From NCBI GenBank assembly GCA_016212515.1, contig JACRFZ010000070.1, positions 1 to 64,000 of the forward strand: a stretch of 64,000 nt of DNA. The letters run 5' to 3'. The notes beneath the pieces were generated by a model, which was given only the letters and a program-made list of their open reading frames with translations, was not told the origin of the DNA and made no database searches. Shown piece by piece: positions 8,727-16,551 of the stretch. The number at the start of each line of letters is the position of its first letter. The first letter of the stretch is position 1. The stretch comes from Candidatus Melainabacteria bacterium (GTDB lineage Bacteria > Cyanobacteriota > Vampirovibrionia > Obscuribacterales > Obscuribacteraceae). The position numbers were made by a program, and so were the translations under genes.

Positions 8727-9638
8727 TTACTTGGTGCTGAGGGGCGGATTTACCTTTAAATAACGAGCGGCACCGTCTGAGAGCAAGTCTCGGTGCATTC
8801 GCCACTTGTCTTTGAAGAATGCTACCGCCACTCCTTCATCGAGCACATGGGTACCGAGCAAGCCAAGGGCGCTGGCTTCATCGCTCAAGCCTTCCATGAC
8901 GATGATTTTCTCGCCTTCTTCCTTGACGCCCAGTAGTCTACAAAAATACTGGTAGTTGGAATTGCGCTCCCTGGGCATGTGCCCGACGGCAATCACTACC
9001 TTCAGTTTCGACCATTTTTCTTCCCCCAGGCTATCTTTCCATTTTGCAATGGTCTTATCTATGGTGGCAAGCTGCGAACTGACTGCTTCGTAGGCGTTTT
9101 CCAGAATATCGGCGGAAAGGTCCCGGCTTAGCTTTTGTACCCGATCATGATTGGAAGTGCCGGTCTTGATGGTCTCATCAATGAAGATGAGGCAGTTATC
9201 TATAAGTCTGTATTGTCTTTCCCTTGTCTTTACCGGCAGGTCGTGCTCGGTGAGGGCGGCGCGCGCCCTGGTGACAAGCTCTTTCAATTCCGCCAGGGTC
9301 TTGAGGCTGCCTTCGTCCAGTTTGCCTTGTTTATCGTGCAGCAGGCAGTAGAGAGCCAGGGCGATGTGATCCACGGTCTTGAGGGTGGTGTAGCGGTCGG
9401 TGATGTTGTTCACCGACTCTTTTCTTTCACCATCTATCAATTCCACCCGATCGGCGTAGCAAATTATTGTAGGTTGGCTCTTGAGGGTGGCTGTGTTCTT
9501 GGCCTGGGCGTAAATCTCGCGAAACTTATTATTTAGTTTGAGCAGATCGTCTTCCGCCAGAGCTTGAGTCTGGCTAAAGGCGATGAGACCGAAAGCGGCA
9601 CATGCAGAAAGAACTAGTTTAATTGGCATAGAAGGCAT
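8727..9638 (-). CDS. secreted alpha-helical protein, unknown function
   Basis: A 303-residue protein with a clear Sec signal peptide (LVLSACAAFGLIAFSQTQALA, cleavage before EDDLL). The mature part is charged and mostly helical, with no cysteine pairs or repeats I can name. The C-terminal third carries KLKVVIAVGHMPRERNSNYQ, a strand-rich segment. I do not recognise the family. The start could be the ATG at 9638 or the second at 9629. It lies 45 bases upstream of the glucosidase-SGNH pair on the same strand and so may be the first gene of that unit. Confidence 0.65.
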   Translation of the reverse strand: MPSMPIKLVLSACAAFGLIAFSQTQALAEDDLLKLNNKFREIYAQAKNTATLKSQPTIICYADRVELIDGERKESVNNITDRYTTLKTVDHIALALYCLLHDKQGKLDEGSLKTLAELKELVTRARAALTEHDLPVKTRERQYRLIDNCLIFIDETIKTGTSNHDRVQKLSRDLSADILENAYEAVSSQLATIDKTIAKWKDSLGEEKWSKLKVVIAVGHMPRERNSNYQYFCRLLGVKEEGEKIIVMEGLSDEASALGLLGTHVLDEGVAVAFFKDKWRMHRDLLSDGAARYLKVNPPLSTK

Positions 9639-9825
9639 TGATACCCATAATATGGTGCACAGGGATTATGGAAAAGCATACACTCTTGACCATGAATTAG
9701 CCCTTGCTCGCAGCCGGCTCGTCGTTTTATTGGGCTTCTGAAGGCATACCGGTTTGGGAGTGGGCTCCAAAGTGGTGTGCTAATTGGCTTAATGGCTGGC
9801 TGTTGCTTTGCCAATTTTGGGGGAG

Positions 9826-9861
9826 TTGACGAAGCTAGACGACTGGTCTATTCTGGAATAG
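9826..9861 (+). promoter_or_regulatory. promoter with overlapping inverted repeat ahead of the quinone reductase
   Basis: TTGACG (9826-9831), a 17-base spacer, then TATTCT (9849-9854) form a good sigma-70-type promoter about 70 bases ahead of the start at 9928. A perfect inverted repeat CTATTC-TG-GAATAG (9848-9861) covers the -10 box, as expected for a repressor operator. The regulator is not identifiable here. The rest of the 289-base gap (9639-9927) shows no other feature I can support. Confidence 0.5.
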
Positions 9862-9927
9862 TCGGGAGTTGATTCCGGTCTGGTTTTTCTAAATCAGGCA
9901 TTTCAGTTAGCTTGAGGAATTATCGAG

Positions 9928-10635
9928 ATGAAGGCGTTTGCCGTACTGGCCCATCCTGAAAGAGAGAGTTTCAACGGTGCCCTTTTCGATGTGGCGGCCG
10001 ATGTCTTTAGCGGAGGCGGTCATGAGTTTGTCAGCTCAGACCTCTACCGCATGCAGTTTGACCCGGTATCCGACCGCCGCAATTTTACTTCCGTCAAAGA
10101 CCCGCAGTACTTCAAACAACAGATAGAAGAATTGCATGCCAGCGAAAATTCAACCTTTCGAAGCGATATCGCCGAAGAAATGGAAAAGCTTTTCTGGTGT
10201 GACCTGCTCATACTGCAGTTTCCGCTTTGGTGGTTTTCCATGCCCGCCATTATGAAAGGTTGGGTAGACAGAGTCTTTGCCATGGGTCGCGTTTATGGCA
10301 GCGGCAAGTGGTATGACCAGGGTGTTTTCAGCGGCAAGAGAGCCGTGTTGTCCCTGACTACCGGCGGCGGTAGCGGCTCTTATGCCGAAGATGGCTTGCA
10401 CGGAGATCTAAGTCAGATTCTCTATCCTATTAACCACGGCATCTTGCGTTTCGTCGGCTTTGATGTGCTGCCGCCTTTTGTGGCCTGGTCTCCGGTGCGA
10501 ATCAGCCCTGAGCAAAGGCAGGATTATCTGGACTCTTATCGCCGGTTTCTGACTGGTATTGATAAGGTTGAACCTATAGCTTATCCGGCTCTGGCTGAGT
10601 TCGACGAAACATTCAGACGAAAGAGTCTTGTTTAG
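9928..10635 (+). CDS. NAD(P)H quinone oxidoreductase, flavodoxin fold
   Basis: The 235-residue protein belongs to the NQO1/MdaB/KefF flavodoxin-like family, which reduces quinones by two electrons using FAD or FMN. It begins with the typical strand MKAFAVLAHPERESFNGAL, whose HPERESF loop binds flavin phosphate. It continues with DLLILQFPLWWFSMPAIMKGWVDRVF, the family signature, and the TTGGGSGSY loop. It is cytoplasmic, with no signal peptide. A promoter with an overlapping palindrome lies upstream, which suggests induction by a redox or electrophile sensor. The following small Cys-rich gene is on the same strand but has its own candidate control region. Confidence 0.9.
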   Translation: MKAFAVLAHPERESFNGALFDVAADVFSGGGHEFVSSDLYRMQFDPVSDRRNFTSVKDPQYFKQQIEELHASENSTFRSDIAEEMEKLFWCDLLILQFPLWWFSMPAIMKGWVDRVFAMGRVYGSGKWYDQGVFSGKRAVLSLTTGGGSGSYAEDGLHGDLSQILYPINHGILRFVGFDVLPPFVAWSPVRISPEQRQDYLDSYRRFLTGIDKVEPIAYPALAEFDETFRRKSLV

Positions 10636-10691
10636 AAGACAGTAGCTCACAGTTTTATTTCGCACTAGCCCCGCACCAGGGGCGGTGCTCA

Positions 10692-10721
10692 GGCTTTGCC
10701 CGGCAAACAAAGCCGTATATT
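10692..10721 (+). promoter_or_regulatory. inverted repeat and TATATT box before the Cys-rich gene
   Basis: GGCTTTG (10692-10698), a nine-base spacer and CAAAGCC (10708-10714) make a perfect 7-bp dyad, followed at once by TATATT (10716-10721), a possible -10 box. The layout fits an operator overlapping the -35 region. No strong -35 is visible. Confidence 0.35.
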
Positions 10722-10756
10722 CACTCGCCAAATAATAGAAAATGAGGAACCGTACC

Positions 10757-10924
10757 ATGTCAAATTCAGTAGAAGAAAAGAAAGCAGAAAAAGGCGCTTG
10801 CAGTACCACTGCCACCGCCTGTTCCAGCGAAGCGAAAGCTGAGAAAGAGAAACTCGACAGTGCCAAAGGGCAGTGCTCGACCACCAAAGCAGCGGAAGAA
10901 AAGAAATCCGGTTGCTGCGGCTAA
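10757..10924 (+). CDS. small Cys-rich, Lys/Glu-rich protein
   Basis: A 55-residue protein with the ATG at 10757, eight bases after GAGGA; a start five codons earlier would overlap that site. It has five cysteines: single ones in ACSTT, ACSSE and QCSTT and a terminal pair in SGCCG, spaced by lysine/glutamate-rich linkers. CSTT occurs twice, suggesting an internal repeat. There is no signal peptide. Cysteine-rich proteins of this size usually bind thiophilic metals, so a metallothionein-like or metal-chaperone role is possible but unproven. A strong terminator follows, so the gene is the end of its transcript. Confidence 0.7.
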   Translation: MSNSVEEKKAEKGACSTTATACSSEAKAEKEKLDSAKGQCSTTKAAEEKKSGCCG

Positions 10925-10960
10925 ATTTAGTTTTCCTCCCACGGAGAATCTAAAACGAAA

Positions 10961-10990
10961 GGCGCCCGGCTTAGGCCGGGCGCTTTTTTA
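10961..10990 (+). terminator. intrinsic terminator after the Cys-rich gene
   Basis: GCGCCCGGC (10962-10970), loop TTAG, GCCGGGCGC (10975-10983), then seven T. It is a textbook rho-independent terminator 37 bases past the stop. Confidence 0.92.
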
Positions 10991-11027
10991 GAGAAGTAAT
11001 GTTGAGCCAATTGAGCCAGCTGCAGTT

Positions 11028-11311
11028 TTAGGCGAATAGTTCTGCGTGAGTGCCGGTTCTCGTAAATACAACCATCTCATATTTGCCGGCTTTTCCCAGT
11101 TTATATATGAGCAGAAAATCTCCACCTATGTGACACTCTCTAAATCCAGTCCAGTTGCCAACAAGTTCATGGTCTTTCCATTCCGGAGGCAATGGGCCTG
11201 CGTTTGCAATTATGAGTGCCATTACGGCTTTCAGTTTGTTCAGGTCATATCGGCCAGAGTGAGAAAGCCGCTCTCAGTCTCTGAGAAAGTCTCTGGAGTA
11301 GTCGGAAGCAC
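11028..11311 (-). pseudogene. YafQ-type mRNA interferase toxin, disrupted
   Basis: The intact part from the ATG at 11222 encodes 64 residues matching the C-terminal two thirds of YafQ: PLPPEWKDHELVGNW, GFRECHIGGDFLLIYKL and TGTHAELF, including the histidines, aspartate and phenylalanine of the ribosome-dependent RNase site. Upstream the same frame still reads like the family (GRYDLNKLKAV) but is closed by a TGA at 11276-11274. A GTG at 11311, 17 bases past the antitoxin stop, opens in another frame (LPTTPETFSETE). A one-base deletion, with or without a Trp-to-stop change, would explain this. YafQ proteins are about 90 residues, so the 64-residue remnant lacks the first helix and is probably inactive. 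An internal start producing a short form is the alternative. Confidence 0.75.
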
Positions 11312-11328
11312 GGGGGAGGGCTGCTCTC

Positions 11329-11607
11329 TTATTGCTTGCTGTTTTCTTCAATATTTTCAATCAGTTGTTCATATGAGGAGAACTGCGTTTTCTTGGCGCG
11401 AACGATTTCGTCGGCCTCGGCCATGGCCGCGCGAGTCTTTTCGTTTGGAACCTTAATGTCGAAGGGTAGCGCCTGTTCTGCTACAACGCGATGTAGGAAT
11501 AACCTTACAGCTTCAGACATTGAGAGACCCATCGCTTCCAAAGTTTTGGCGGCTTTATCTCCCATTTCCTCGTCTACCCTTATGTGAATCATTTTCGTAA
11601 CTGCCAT
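11329..11607 (-). CDS. RelB/DinJ-family antitoxin
   Basis: A 92-residue protein whose N-terminus is a ribbon-helix-helix DNA-binding fold (MIHIRVDEEMGDKAAKTLEA, then LSMSEAVRLFLHRV) and whose C-terminal part (PFDIKVPNEKTRAAMAEADE) is the toxin-wrapping helix typical of DinJ. Antitoxins of this family neutralise YafQ/RelE RNases and repress their own promoter as a complex. The start at 11607 has GAGG ten bases upstream. The cognate toxin gene follows at once but is damaged, leaving an orphaned antitoxin that could still act as a repressor or as protection against related toxins. Confidence 0.88.
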   Translation of the reverse strand: MAVTKMIHIRVDEEMGDKAAKTLEAMGLSMSEAVRLFLHRVVAEQALPFDIKVPNEKTRAAMAEADEIVRAKKTQFSSYEQLIENIEENSKQ

Positions 11608-11638
11608 GGAATACCAACCTCGCTAACCGTCTCTAGCG

Positions 11639-11654
11639 TGTCTCAGTTGAGATA
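11639..11654 (-). promoter_or_regulatory. candidate antitoxin autoregulatory operator
   Basis: TCTCA-GT-TGAGA (11641-11652) is a perfect dyad, with a further T:A pair at 11639 and 11654, lying about 34 bases upstream of the antitoxin ATG. Ribbon-helix-helix antitoxins bind such short dyads at their own promoters. Its position and symmetry support the call; binding is inferred. The rest of 11655-11843 shows nothing I can name. Confidence 0.45.
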
Positions 11655-11843
11655 CGGTGGTCAAGAGTTGAGCCTTTCCTGGAACTTTTGGAACTGCCTG
11701 CAATCTTTCATCATTTGTGGAGGTTCTGCCCCAATTTCTGGGTCGTTCTAATCTGTTCCCTGACAGCCTCTACGGCCTTTCGAAAGAAACTAGACCAGGC
11801 CCCCTGTGTGACGCCGTGAAATGGTTGTATCAGCCAGGGCAAC

Positions 11844-13328
11844 TTAGAACTGGAAGTAAATGAAGCTTGGTGTGCCGTCCGGCGCGAATAGGAGAAGCAT
11901 GACCGCTAGAGCGGCAAGATAAGCGGGGCGCAGCGGGGTGAGCCAGTTGGGCAGGTTCAATACGCCGGGTGTTTCTTTTTCGTCGCGCAATAGTTTGGTG
12001 AGAATTTGCGCCAGAATCAAAATGGCAACCAGCACGGGCAAAATGGCATAGTTGGCCGGACCTTCGATGGTGGGAATGGTCAAGTCAAAGGCTCCCAGCC
12101 CGGCCGGCTGGTTCATGAAGAGCAGGCGCTGGTAGGTGATGCCGATATTCTTCCAGTCGTTCAAGCGGAAGAAAACAAGAGTGGTTATATAGAATTGGAA
12201 GTTGATAAACACAGCAAATGGGTAGAACTGCGGCGCTGCCGTCAACTTCATCAGGAAGGGTGAAAGGGGGTTGGCTTTGTTTTCGACAAAGGCGCGCCAG
12301 AGGCGGTTACCAACCAGCAGTACGCCGTGCATGAAGCCGAACATAACGTAGTTGAAGCCGGCGCCATGCCAGAGACCGCAGAGGGTCATAACCACAAGGG
12401 TGATGAAGAGTGTTTTGACAAAGGTGCCTTTGGAGCCGCCCAGGGGCACAAAGAGATAGTCGCGCAGCCAGGTGGAGAGCGAGAGGTGCCATTTGCGCCA
12501 GAATTCTCTCATGGAGCCGGACAAGTAAGGCAGGTCGAAGTTTATCGGTACGGAGAAACCCATGAGAGCTGCGGAACCGCGGGCGATATCGGTGTAGGCG
12601 GAGAAGTCGAAATAGACCTGGAAGGCAAATGCATAGAAAATTAGCCAGGTGTCGGCGCTGCTCAACAGTTCCGGGTGGGCCAGGCATTTATCCACCACCA
12701 CGGCGATATTGTCGGCCAGTAGTACTTTACGGCAGAGTCCCCAGAGGATAAGTTCCACACCCTGGTCGAATTGTTTAATAGAAAAGGTGCGCGGCGTGTG
12801 AAGTTGCGGCACGAAGTCCTGGTAGCGCTTGATTGGTCCGGCTATCTGGGTGGGGAAGAAACTGGGGAAGAGCGCAAATTCCAGGGGCGCCTTAATGGGC
12901 TTGTGTCCCCTGTAGACATCTACCAGGTAATGGATGAATTCAAAGGCAAAGAAAGAGATGCCCAGGGGCAGAATGATTTGTTCTACCGGATAGCTGAATT
13001 TTGCCGCACCGGCAGCGGTGGCGATGCCGTTAACGGCGTCTATGGCTAAATAAGTATATTTGAAATAGGCAAGAATGAGCAGGTTGGCGGCTACGCCCAG
13101 GGTCAGGTAAAGACCTTTGCGGGTGGGGCTGGCTGCCAATTTGAGACCGGCGAAATAGTTGAAGGCGGTCAGTCCGATTATGAGGATGCCGTAAATTGGT
13201 TTCCAGGTCATGTAGAAGAAGTAGCTTGCCGCAAGCAGGAAGAGAGTGCGGTAGCGGAAGGGCAGAAGCCAGTAAAGGAGTACCACAACCGGAAGAAAGA
13301 GCATGTAGGCGGCGCTGTTGAAAAGCAT
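11844..13328 (-). CDS. MBOAT-family O-acyltransferase, AlgI-like
   Basis: A 494-residue polytopic membrane protein of the AlgI/DltB type, which moves acyl groups across the membrane onto exported polysaccharide. The N-terminus MLFNSAAYMLFLPVVVLLYW, the segment FFPTQIAGPIKRYQDF, the block FWRKWHLSLSTWLRDYLFVPLGG and the conserved histidine in GLWHGAGFNYVMFGFMHG are all family hallmarks. About ten to twelve membrane segments are visible. Its ATG overlaps the TGA of the upstream SGNH-like gene by one base (TGATG), which argues for coupled production of the acyl donor and the transferase. The polymer being acylated is not encoded nearby. Confidence 0.93.
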   Translation of the reverse strand: MLFNSAAYMLFLPVVVLLYWLLPFRYRTLFLLAASYFFYMTWKPIYGILIIGLTAFNYFAGLKLAASPTRKGLYLTLGVAANLLILAYFKYTYLAIDAVNGIATAAGAAKFSYPVEQIILPLGISFFAFEFIHYLVDVYRGHKPIKAPLEFALFPSFFPTQIAGPIKRYQDFVPQLHTPRTFSIKQFDQGVELILWGLCRKVLLADNIAVVVDKCLAHPELLSSADTWLIFYAFAFQVYFDFSAYTDIARGSAALMGFSVPINFDLPYLSGSMREFWRKWHLSLSTWLRDYLFVPLGGSKGTFVKTLFITLVVMTLCGLWHGAGFNYVMFGFMHGVLLVGNRLWRAFVENKANPLSPFLMKLTAAPQFYPFAVFINFQFYITTLVFFRLNDWKNIGITYQRLLFMNQPAGLGAFDLTIPTIEGPANYAILPVLVAILILAQILTKLLRDEKETPGVLNLPNWLTPLRPAYLAALAVMLLLFAPDGTPSFIYFQF

Positions 13329-14584
13329 CAGGGCTTGCCTCCCAGGAGGGCCTGCTTGACCTGTGGAAACTCCACCATTTTGGAGGCGGCGATATCCACG
13401 ATTTTCTTGCCGCCGCTGGCGTCCATATGACCATAGTCGGTGAAGTCGGCGGCTTCGAAGCGACCTTCCTTCATGGTGTCTATGTAGGGAATGTTCTGTT
13501 CTTTACAGAGCGCGCTCAGGGTTTGCACGTGGCGTTCATAGATGCCCGGGCGAATCGCTTTCAGTCCCAGTTCCGACATGGGCAGGTTGACTATGACAGG
13601 TTGAACGCCCTTTTCTTTCAGCAGAGCCAGGTTCATTTTTAGCCAGGTGAGCTGGTTTTGGAACATTTCGTCGTTGGGATTCTTGAAGCGTTTGCGCCAG
13701 TCTTTGCCGTTGTCGTAGAAGCCGACGGTCTGGGCATTGGGTTTGGCTATATAAACCCCTTTTTCGACTTCAGAGCGAAGGAAGGCGAATTGTTTGTCAA
13801 ATTCGGTCTTCTGATCAAAGAGGCTCTTGCGGGTAAAGGCCGGTAATACCGGTGCCATGGCTGCTTTCATGCCTTCGGAAGTGGTTATTTGGGCGTGCCA
13901 TTTTTTGCCCACGAAGTAAATGTATTCGCGCAGCATGTAATTGATCTTGGGCCAGGCACTGGTATAAGCCAGGTCGAGCAGATCTTTGGTGTCAGTATAG
14001 CGTTCTAAATATTTGAAGTGGCTGGTGGCACCGGCGCAACTGAAGCTTGTATCCATTAAGTCGCGAGGACCCAGGCAGATGACTGCTACTTTCGGTGTTT
14101 TTTCTTTGACGAAGAGGGTGCGCACAATCATATAGCCGTCGGAGACCATGGCGCCGGGCAGACCGAAGTTGAAGCAGGTGCCGGTGAAGCCTGGCAAATG
14201 GCTTTTCAGCACTGATTCCATATATTGGGTGCGGTGGTTGACGGCGATATCCACATCTTTTTGCAGGTGTTCGGCTTCCTGCATCCAGACTGAGTTCATG
14301 ACCAGGGAGGAACCGAGGAGCACCACGGAGGGGTTAGGCTTCTGGTTTAAATAGTCCTGTGTGGTCCAGAATACCCACGACTTGAGAGTGGGTAAGCTAT
14401 CCGGATCTACTTTTGCGAAAGGATTTGTGAGGACCAGGATGAGGTTGGCCAGAACTACCAGGACGCTGGCTTTGAAGGCGGCGCTGGCGGCAATTTGGCC
14501 CATGAGCGAGGGACGCCGGGGGGCGCTTTCCTGCACCTCTGGGCTGGTTGAGGTTTCCCTGGTCTTGCTCGTTGTGAGCGGCAT
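13328..14584 (-). CDS. membrane-anchored SGNH-like acetyltransferase partner (AlgJ/DUF1574-like)
   Basis: A 418-residue protein with a single N-terminal membrane segment (about residues 35-54) and an extracytoplasmic SGNH-like domain. The VVLLGSSLVMNS block holds the likely serine (about residue 91), and DYGHMDASGGKKI near the end supplies the Asp-x-x-His-like pair. Proteins of this type (AlgJ, AlgX, DUF1574) accept acetyl groups from an MBOAT partner and transfer them to exported glycan. The gene directly precedes an AlgI-like gene with a TGATG overlap, which supports the pairing. A proline/serine-rich cytoplasmic N-terminus of about 30 residues precedes the anchor. Confidence 0.82.
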   Translation of the reverse strand: MPLTTSKTRETSTSPEVQESAPRRPSLMGQIAASAAFKASVLVVLANLILVLTNPFAKVDPDSLPTLKSWVFWTTQDYLNQKPNPSVVLLGSSLVMNSVWMQEAEHLQKDVDIAVNHRTQYMESVLKSHLPGFTGTCFNFGLPGAMVSDGYMIVRTLFVKEKTPKVAVICLGPRDLMDTSFSCAGATSHFKYLERYTDTKDLLDLAYTSAWPKINYMLREYIYFVGKKWHAQITTSEGMKAAMAPVLPAFTRKSLFDQKTEFDKQFAFLRSEVEKGVYIAKPNAQTVGFYDNGKDWRKRFKNPNDEMFQNQLTWLKMNLALLKEKGVQPVIVNLPMSELGLKAIRPGIYERHVQTLSALCKEQNIPYIDTMKEGRFEAADFTDYGHMDASGGKKIVDIAASKMVEFPQVKQALLGGKP

Positions 14585-14699
14585 CTTCTACCTTTTGCCT
14601 TGACAAGCCTTGAATTCTAACAAAATTGAGGCGGCAGAGGTTGCTAAAAGGTGCTGAGCTAAGCCAGATTACAGATATTAGTTATTTTACCTGCGAAAA

Positions 14700-14762
14700 A
14701 ATCCCCGCAGAAAGCTGCAAGGTTCTTGTGAAAGAGCCTTTACTGATGCTTTTGCGGGGATT
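14700..14762 (-). terminator. terminator of the RRM gene
   Basis: On the minus strand AATCCCCGCA (14762-14753) pairs with TGCGGGGATT (14709-14700) across a 43-base loop, and TTTTTT follows directly. The stem is 10 bp. The long loop contains further short pairings. It lies 33 bases past the RRM stop. Confidence 0.7.
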
Positions 14763-14794
14763 AAGTCAGGACCTTAAATCGCTCGGATCTGAGG

Positions 14795-15052
14795 TTACTT
14801 AGCAGCTTTCGGGCGAGCCAAGTTGACGGACATTTCACGTCCGGCCAGGGCGCGACCATTCAGAGCTTTGATGGCTTCTTCGGCGGCTTCCTGGGAAGCC
14901 ATTTCAACGAAGCCAAAACCACGCTTCTTACCGGTGTATTTGTCGGTGGGGATGGACACCGATACGACTTCTCCGGCCTGCGCGAACACTTCTTGCAGCT
15001 CGGTTTCAGTCACTTTGAAAGAGAGGTTTCCAACGAATAGCTTATTGTTCAT
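14795..15052 (-). CDS. single-RRM RNA-binding protein
   Basis: An 85-residue protein consisting of one RNA-recognition motif: RNP2 is KLFVGNL (residues 4-10) and RNP1 is KRGFGFVEM (about residues 43-51), both with the aromatic residues that stack on RNA. A short basic tail (ARPKAAK) follows. Cyanobacterial Rbp proteins of this size are often cold-induced and affect mRNA handling or localisation. The ATG at 15052 is chosen because the family begins right at this MNNKLFVGNL; an upstream extension of 18 codons lacks similarity. It has its own terminator, so it is probably monocistronic. Confidence 0.93.
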   Translation of the reverse strand: MNNKLFVGNLSFKVTETELQEVFAQAGEVVSVSIPTDKYTGKKRGFGFVEMASQEAAEEAIKALNGRALAGREMSVNLARPKAAK

Positions 15053-15205
15053 CTGATCTCGTAGCAATGTCCGGCATCCTGACACTAACTGATACCGGTA
15101 ACCCAAATAATGCTGAGGGTTCAGGTTTAGTATCTCATAGTTATTTATTAGTGCCTAGTAGCTCCTCTAAAAAGCGTTTCCGTGCCCCGTCTGTTACCAT
15201 GGTAG

Positions 15206-15796
15206 ATGCCCGTTAGCTCCGCTGGGTGCCTGCTTATGGCGATTCTCAAAATGAAGATTCCATTTTTTTCAGCTTTCCAAATTCGTCGGCTTTTTCCTTT
15301 TTCTCTGCCGCTGTTAATGGTCCTGCTTGCGCCCGTAACCTTCGCCGGGGAGGGTGTTTCGGAGACTTCTCCTTACAAGATCGAGCCGGTAAAAAGTAAA
15401 AGCCCCCTGGATGATCAGGTTTCGCTCTCTGAACACCAGTCAGGCAAGGGGGGCACCACAATCTATATAAAGCGCGTTCGGGGTATAGGTGCTACCCGGG
15501 TATTGCCGACGGGGCGGGCGAAAGTGCCGCTGGCGCTTCGTTTTAAAGGGTTCGGTAGTATGGAGAATCTCTCTTTGCAGAGCCGTCATGTTCGCGTTCA
15601 TACAAGCCTCGGTCGCAATCCCTGGGTGGTGACCGAGTATTGTCCGGGTGACGATGGGCCTTGGGTGGCGGCGTCCAAAACAATTAAGTGGAGGCTCAGG
15701 CGGGAAAAGGGCGATATAGTGACGGAAGTGCCGCAGGCTTTGTTGGCAGAGGCGGAAGGTGATTTGCTTGTCTCCTGGATTGATGCTTATAGATAG
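15206..15796 (+). CDS. secreted protein of unknown function
   Basis: A protein of up to 196 residues with a Sec signal peptide (RRLFPFSLPLLMVLLAPVTFAGE). Three starts are possible, at 15206, 15236 and 15251; the last gives the most typical signal peptide (MKIPFFSAF) and none has a strong binding site. The mature part of about 150 residues is beta-rich (GGTTIYIKRVRGIG, RHVRVHTSLGRN, TIKWRLRREKGDIVTEV) with a single cysteine. I do not recognise the family. The next gene starts at the base after its stop, so both are co-translated and probably function together in the periplasm. Confidence 0.65.
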   Translation: MPVSSAGCLLMAILKMKIPFFSAFQIRRLFPFSLPLLMVLLAPVTFAGEGVSETSPYKIEPVKSKSPLDDQVSLSEHQSGKGGTTIYIKRVRGIGATRVLPTGRAKVPLALRFKGFGSMENLSLQSRHVRVHTSLGRNPWVVTEYCPGDDGPWVAASKTIKWRLRREKGDIVTEVPQALLAEAEGDLLVSWIDAYR

Positions 15797-16543
15797 GTGG
15801 CTGTTTTGAGATTGAAAGTTCTTCTGGCTCTGGCTGCAGCATTCGCTGCCTTTTCGCCGGTTTTGGCGGAGCCTGGTTCGCCGGTGGTGGCGGAGTTTTT
15901 TGCCGGTACCAGAGTCGCCGCGGGAAGCGCAAAGAAGGCTGTTGCTCCCGGTGATGCCTTCTTTTCCGCACTGAAGAAAGCTTTTCCCAATGAGAACCTG
16001 ATTTTGCTCAGAGAGAGTGGCGAAGTCAGCGGACTTTCGCGGACAACGGCAGACTTTCTCACCTATCGAAGTGTCAGCTATCGCATGACCAATAAATTGC
16101 CGCTAAATGGCGAGCCGCTGCTCATATTGGATGGCATCATGCCGGTGAAAAGTGATTCTGGTGCCGTGTCCAGCGCTCTTGCTAAATTGAAGCAAGAGCG
16201 CCGGCAGCCCATGAAGCTGGAAGCGGTGCGCAGCAAAGAGCGCATTAAAGTAAAGGTAGATGTTGTTTTCCGGGAGCATTTTTCCGAGGGCACAAGAATT
16301 CTGCTTCTGGTGATGGAAAGTGCGCCGGTGCCTGCGCCCGTACTTCAGACCGTTGACCTTGGTTATCTCACGCCAGGGCACCGCGGCTCTTTGGAGCAGG
16401 TCTTAAAACTGGATAGGTCCTGGCTTGAAGGGCGTGCGCAAGCGCCACTGAGGGTAGTGGCACTATTGCAGCGCGAAGACGACAAGCGGATACTCTCTGC
16501 CGCTCAGGCTGAGGTTGCAGTTAAGACTTACGCGCTCTTCTAA
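15797..16543 (+). CDS. secreted Cys-less thioredoxin-fold-like protein (DUF1223/Omp28-like)
   Basis: A 248-residue secreted protein (signal peptide LKVLLALAAAFAAFSPVLA). After the signal, VVAEFFAGTRVAAGSAKK aligns by eye with the ELFTSxxCxxC segment that opens DUF1223/Omp28-type thioredoxin-like domains. The later YRSVSYRMTNKLPLNGEPLLILDG resembles their RQxxYxxxxGxxxxYTPQLVVDG block. All cysteines are missing, so a redox role is unlikely. The C-terminal LRVVALLQREDDKRILSAAQ also fits that family. The start is a GTG with no spacing from the preceding stop. Family assignment is tentative. Its 3' end is eight bases from the convergent dehydratase gene. Confidence 0.6.
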   Translation: MAVLRLKVLLALAAAFAAFSPVLAEPGSPVVAEFFAGTRVAAGSAKKAVAPGDAFFSALKKAFPNENLILLRESGEVSGLSRTTADFLTYRSVSYRMTNKLPLNGEPLLILDGIMPVKSDSGAVSSALAKLKQERRQPMKLEAVRSKERIKVKVDVVFREHFSEGTRILLLVMESAPVPAPVLQTVDLGYLTPGHRGSLEQVLKLDRSWLEGRAQAPLRVVALLQREDDKRILSAAQAEVAVKTYALF

Positions 16544-16551
16544 GCCTGTTT

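Noticed and set aside
9614..9814. 66-residue leftward frame upstream of the secreted 303-residue protein
   Set aside because: It overlaps the start of that gene, has no binding site and an improbable composition.
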